DNA from: Dryas octopetala | Lineage: Eukaryota; Streptophyta; Magnoliopsida; Rosales; Rosaceae | NCBI GenBank assembly: GCA_963921425.1 | Contig: OY992832.1 | Location: forward strand, 13,453,249-13,517,248 | Reading direction: 5' to 3' | Length of the DNA: 64,000 nucleotides | Shown here: positions 62,173 through 64,000 of the stretch, piece after piece | How positions within the stretch are numbered: the stretch's first letter is position 1 | Layout: each line of letters opens with the position of its first letter | The notes under the pieces: generated by a model | The model's database searches: none | The model's input: only the letters and a program-made list of their open reading frames with translations | Told to the model about the DNA's origin: nothing | Made by a program: the position numbers and the translations under genes

Positions 62173-62179
62173 TAAAATA

Positions 62180-63784
62180 ATAGTATAAAAATAAATACGT
62201 TGTAACATTCTCTTGTTTTAGCTACTAGTCTAGTAGTAAATTAGTAATTAGAGTCCCTAAAGTGCGTTAGAGTACTTTATAGGAAGCAAAATTTAAAGTA
62301 AAAAAAAATTGTAAAAAAAAATGAATATTGATATTTGTAACTTTTTTTTTTTTTTTTTCAGAAATCAATAATTACTCTTCAATTTATGCAAAAGAAAATT
62401 AAGGGGAAAGACCAAAAAACTTTTGGTCTAGTGGTAATATATTTTGTTCTCCAAATTTCAAAATCTTCTCTCTTTTGAAAAAAAAAAAAATAATAATAAA
62501 GACAATGAAATGTAATACCAATATAGTAGAAAAGGTAGCATCGTAGAACATTACTGTATAGTCTATATATAGAAAGGTAGGCAACCCAAATTAAACACCA
62601 ATTTAATTTCACAGTACATGGGAGCCTAGCCATGAATTATACATTTTTGGTAGGTCGATCAATTTTAATTTGTATGCTCAGCTTGGTGTGTCTAGTTGTG
62701 GATGTCCTTCAATGTCCTATGGCTATCTACATGATGATCAATTGGACTGTACGTTGTGAAGCATGTCTGCATGCATCACAATTGTACCATGCATATATAT
62801 ATGCTGTCTGAAGGTTCTGTAACTTTTTTTTGTTAAACTATTTGAAAGTTAAATTGATGTTAGCTAGGCGATGGACGAGTTATACTGTTATAGTGTTAGA
62901 GCGTTCTCACTGATCATTTGACAGAATCAGTCCAACAAAATGGGAAATTTCAATGCAGCTTCCTTCATTCTTCCTTTGTTAAAAGTTTGTCATAAAACAT
63001 CTTGATAATTAAGATTTCATTTTCATGGTTAATTGGTTAGAGCTTAGAAAAATTCTACCATTCAAATATCGTATGATAAGGGTTTTATATTTCTTTTGTT
63101 AAAAGAATAAATATATATATATCACAATATCACATGCGGTGTCGGAACTGTATAGATGTTCATCGAAGCTTGTGGCCCCATGCATGATGCACGTGTTTTG
63201 CTTGAAAGCTTGAAAGCTTGAAACGTACGGTTGTGATGAAATTGGCCGGGGGACTCCTAGACATATATATAATATATATATAGGGGTGACAATTCCAAGC
63301 TCTTTTGTCCCGTCGTGATCATTCTTTTCATTTGTTCAACGACATAATTGAAATTTCATGGCCAAAAAAAAAAACGACATAATTGAAATTTGAATCTTGT
63401 TGTAGTCCTGTCATCAATCAACGTATATTCCCTCCATCAGACTAGTACGGTGGGTATGTGCAAACCAAGTTTGGGCCGGGCCTTGGGCTGAGATGGGTAT
63501 AAACCACCAGGATGCAGTTGAATGAGGTTGGGCTTCATTGTTTCATATGGGCCAAGTAGAATCACACAGTCAACAACAGTTATGCAGCAACAGTTGGTGA
63601 AATTCATAGAGACGTACTTTATTTGTTCAACTAATTATATATATATTTTTTTACCATCAACTAATTTTAAAAAAAAAATACTTAAAAGGGTACTATTTTC
63701 TCTTGATTTACATTGAGCAAGGGGACCATAGAGGTTCCACTTAATTGGCTAGACTTTGCATTAATGATGTCAATGGATTCTAGA
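62180..63784. other. Intergenic region, no gene recognised
   Basis: AT-rich with poly-T (62342-62359), TA runs and a (GAAAGCTT)n run at about 63203-63220. No exon recognised. Confidence 0.5.
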
Positions 63785-64000
63785 CAGTGGCGGATCCAGA
63801 AACCTTCTGTTATGGGGGCAAGATTAAGGAGCAGCCGTAGCCGCGCAGCAGCAATCGCGAATGATGGATCGAGGCAGCGAGCAGGCTAGCAAGGGGCCGT
63901 CGGCGCGTCACGTCGCAAGGGAGAAGCAGCCAAGCAGGAGTCAGCGCGTCGTAAGGGAGTATGGGCGACTGGGCGAGGGTAACGCTGCTCTGTTCAAATG
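63785..64000 (+). mobile_element. Left end of a hAT-like element running off the window
   Basis: CAGTGGCGGATCCAGAAACC followed by ATGGGGGCAAGA is a pattern I know from plant hAT-type termini, and the same pattern ends at 19821 in the other orientation. The rest of the window is GC-rich (GCAGCGAGCAGGC, GTCGGCGCGTCACGTCGC). The possible 8-bp target is ATTCTAGA just before it; the other end is outside. Confidence 0.5.

Noticed and set aside
1-64000. CRISPR arrays, bacterial operons, tRNA or rRNA genes
   Set aside because: The window is plant nuclear DNA. No regular spacer arrays were seen and no tRNA cloverleaf or rRNA segment was recognised by eye; a covariance-model search was not possible.

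Overview
This is a nuclear segment of a eudicot plant genome, most likely Rosaceae and perhaps Prunus. That placement is an inference from protein similarity recalled from memory, not from a search. The sequence is AT-rich with short introns (GT..AG), many TA/GA/CT microsatellites, and many non-autonomous DNA transposons between genes. Eight protein-coding genes could be rebuilt exon by exon with reading phase kept across every junction. One degenerate transposase gene and one 200-N assembly gap (40540-40739) are also present.

Layout. 1-4048: right-hand part of a CACTA (En/Spm) transposon with a decayed accessory gene, subterminal repeats and the terminal CACTA end. 4049-11286: about 7 kb with no gene seen. 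11287-12867 (+): an R2R3-MYB factor of the MYB41/49/74/102 type. 13331-14022: tandem repeats and a Mutator-type MITE. 14368-18691 (+): an ABC1/UbiB kinase-like protein. 19133-19821: a PIF/Harbinger-type MITE and a hAT-like terminus. 19913-26963 (-): UBP14 (isopeptidase T), 20 coding exons. 29441-30673 (+): a Ser-rich, single-membrane-segment protein of the At5g23160 type. 31645-36030 (+): organelle-type TRM5 tRNA (guanine-37-N1) methyltransferase. 42182-43646 (+): an EAR-motif repressor that I call the SPOROCYTELESS/NOZZLE orthologue. 48925-51221 (+): a PHOS32/PHOS34-type universal stress protein. 52916-54547: a hAT-like element. 55364-56196 (-): a BBX28/29-type B-box protein. 57867-59328: a hAT-like element with a Mutator-like element nested in it. 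60980-61363 (-): a KIC/PBP1-type calcium-binding protein. 63785-64000: left end of another hAT-like element.

The right half (TRM5, SPL, PHOS34, BBX28, KIC-related) appears to match the gene order of the Arabidopsis At4g27340-At4g27280 interval, with partial copies near At5g54430-54490. This conserved block supports several of the assignments. The genes do not form an operon or one pathway. They are independent nuclear genes for transcription, ubiquitin recycling, tRNA modification, stress and calcium signalling. I found no clearly new biological system. The best items for a second look are the conserved block, the nested transposons, the two genes with 8-nt coding exons, and the G-box cluster upstream of the BBX gene.
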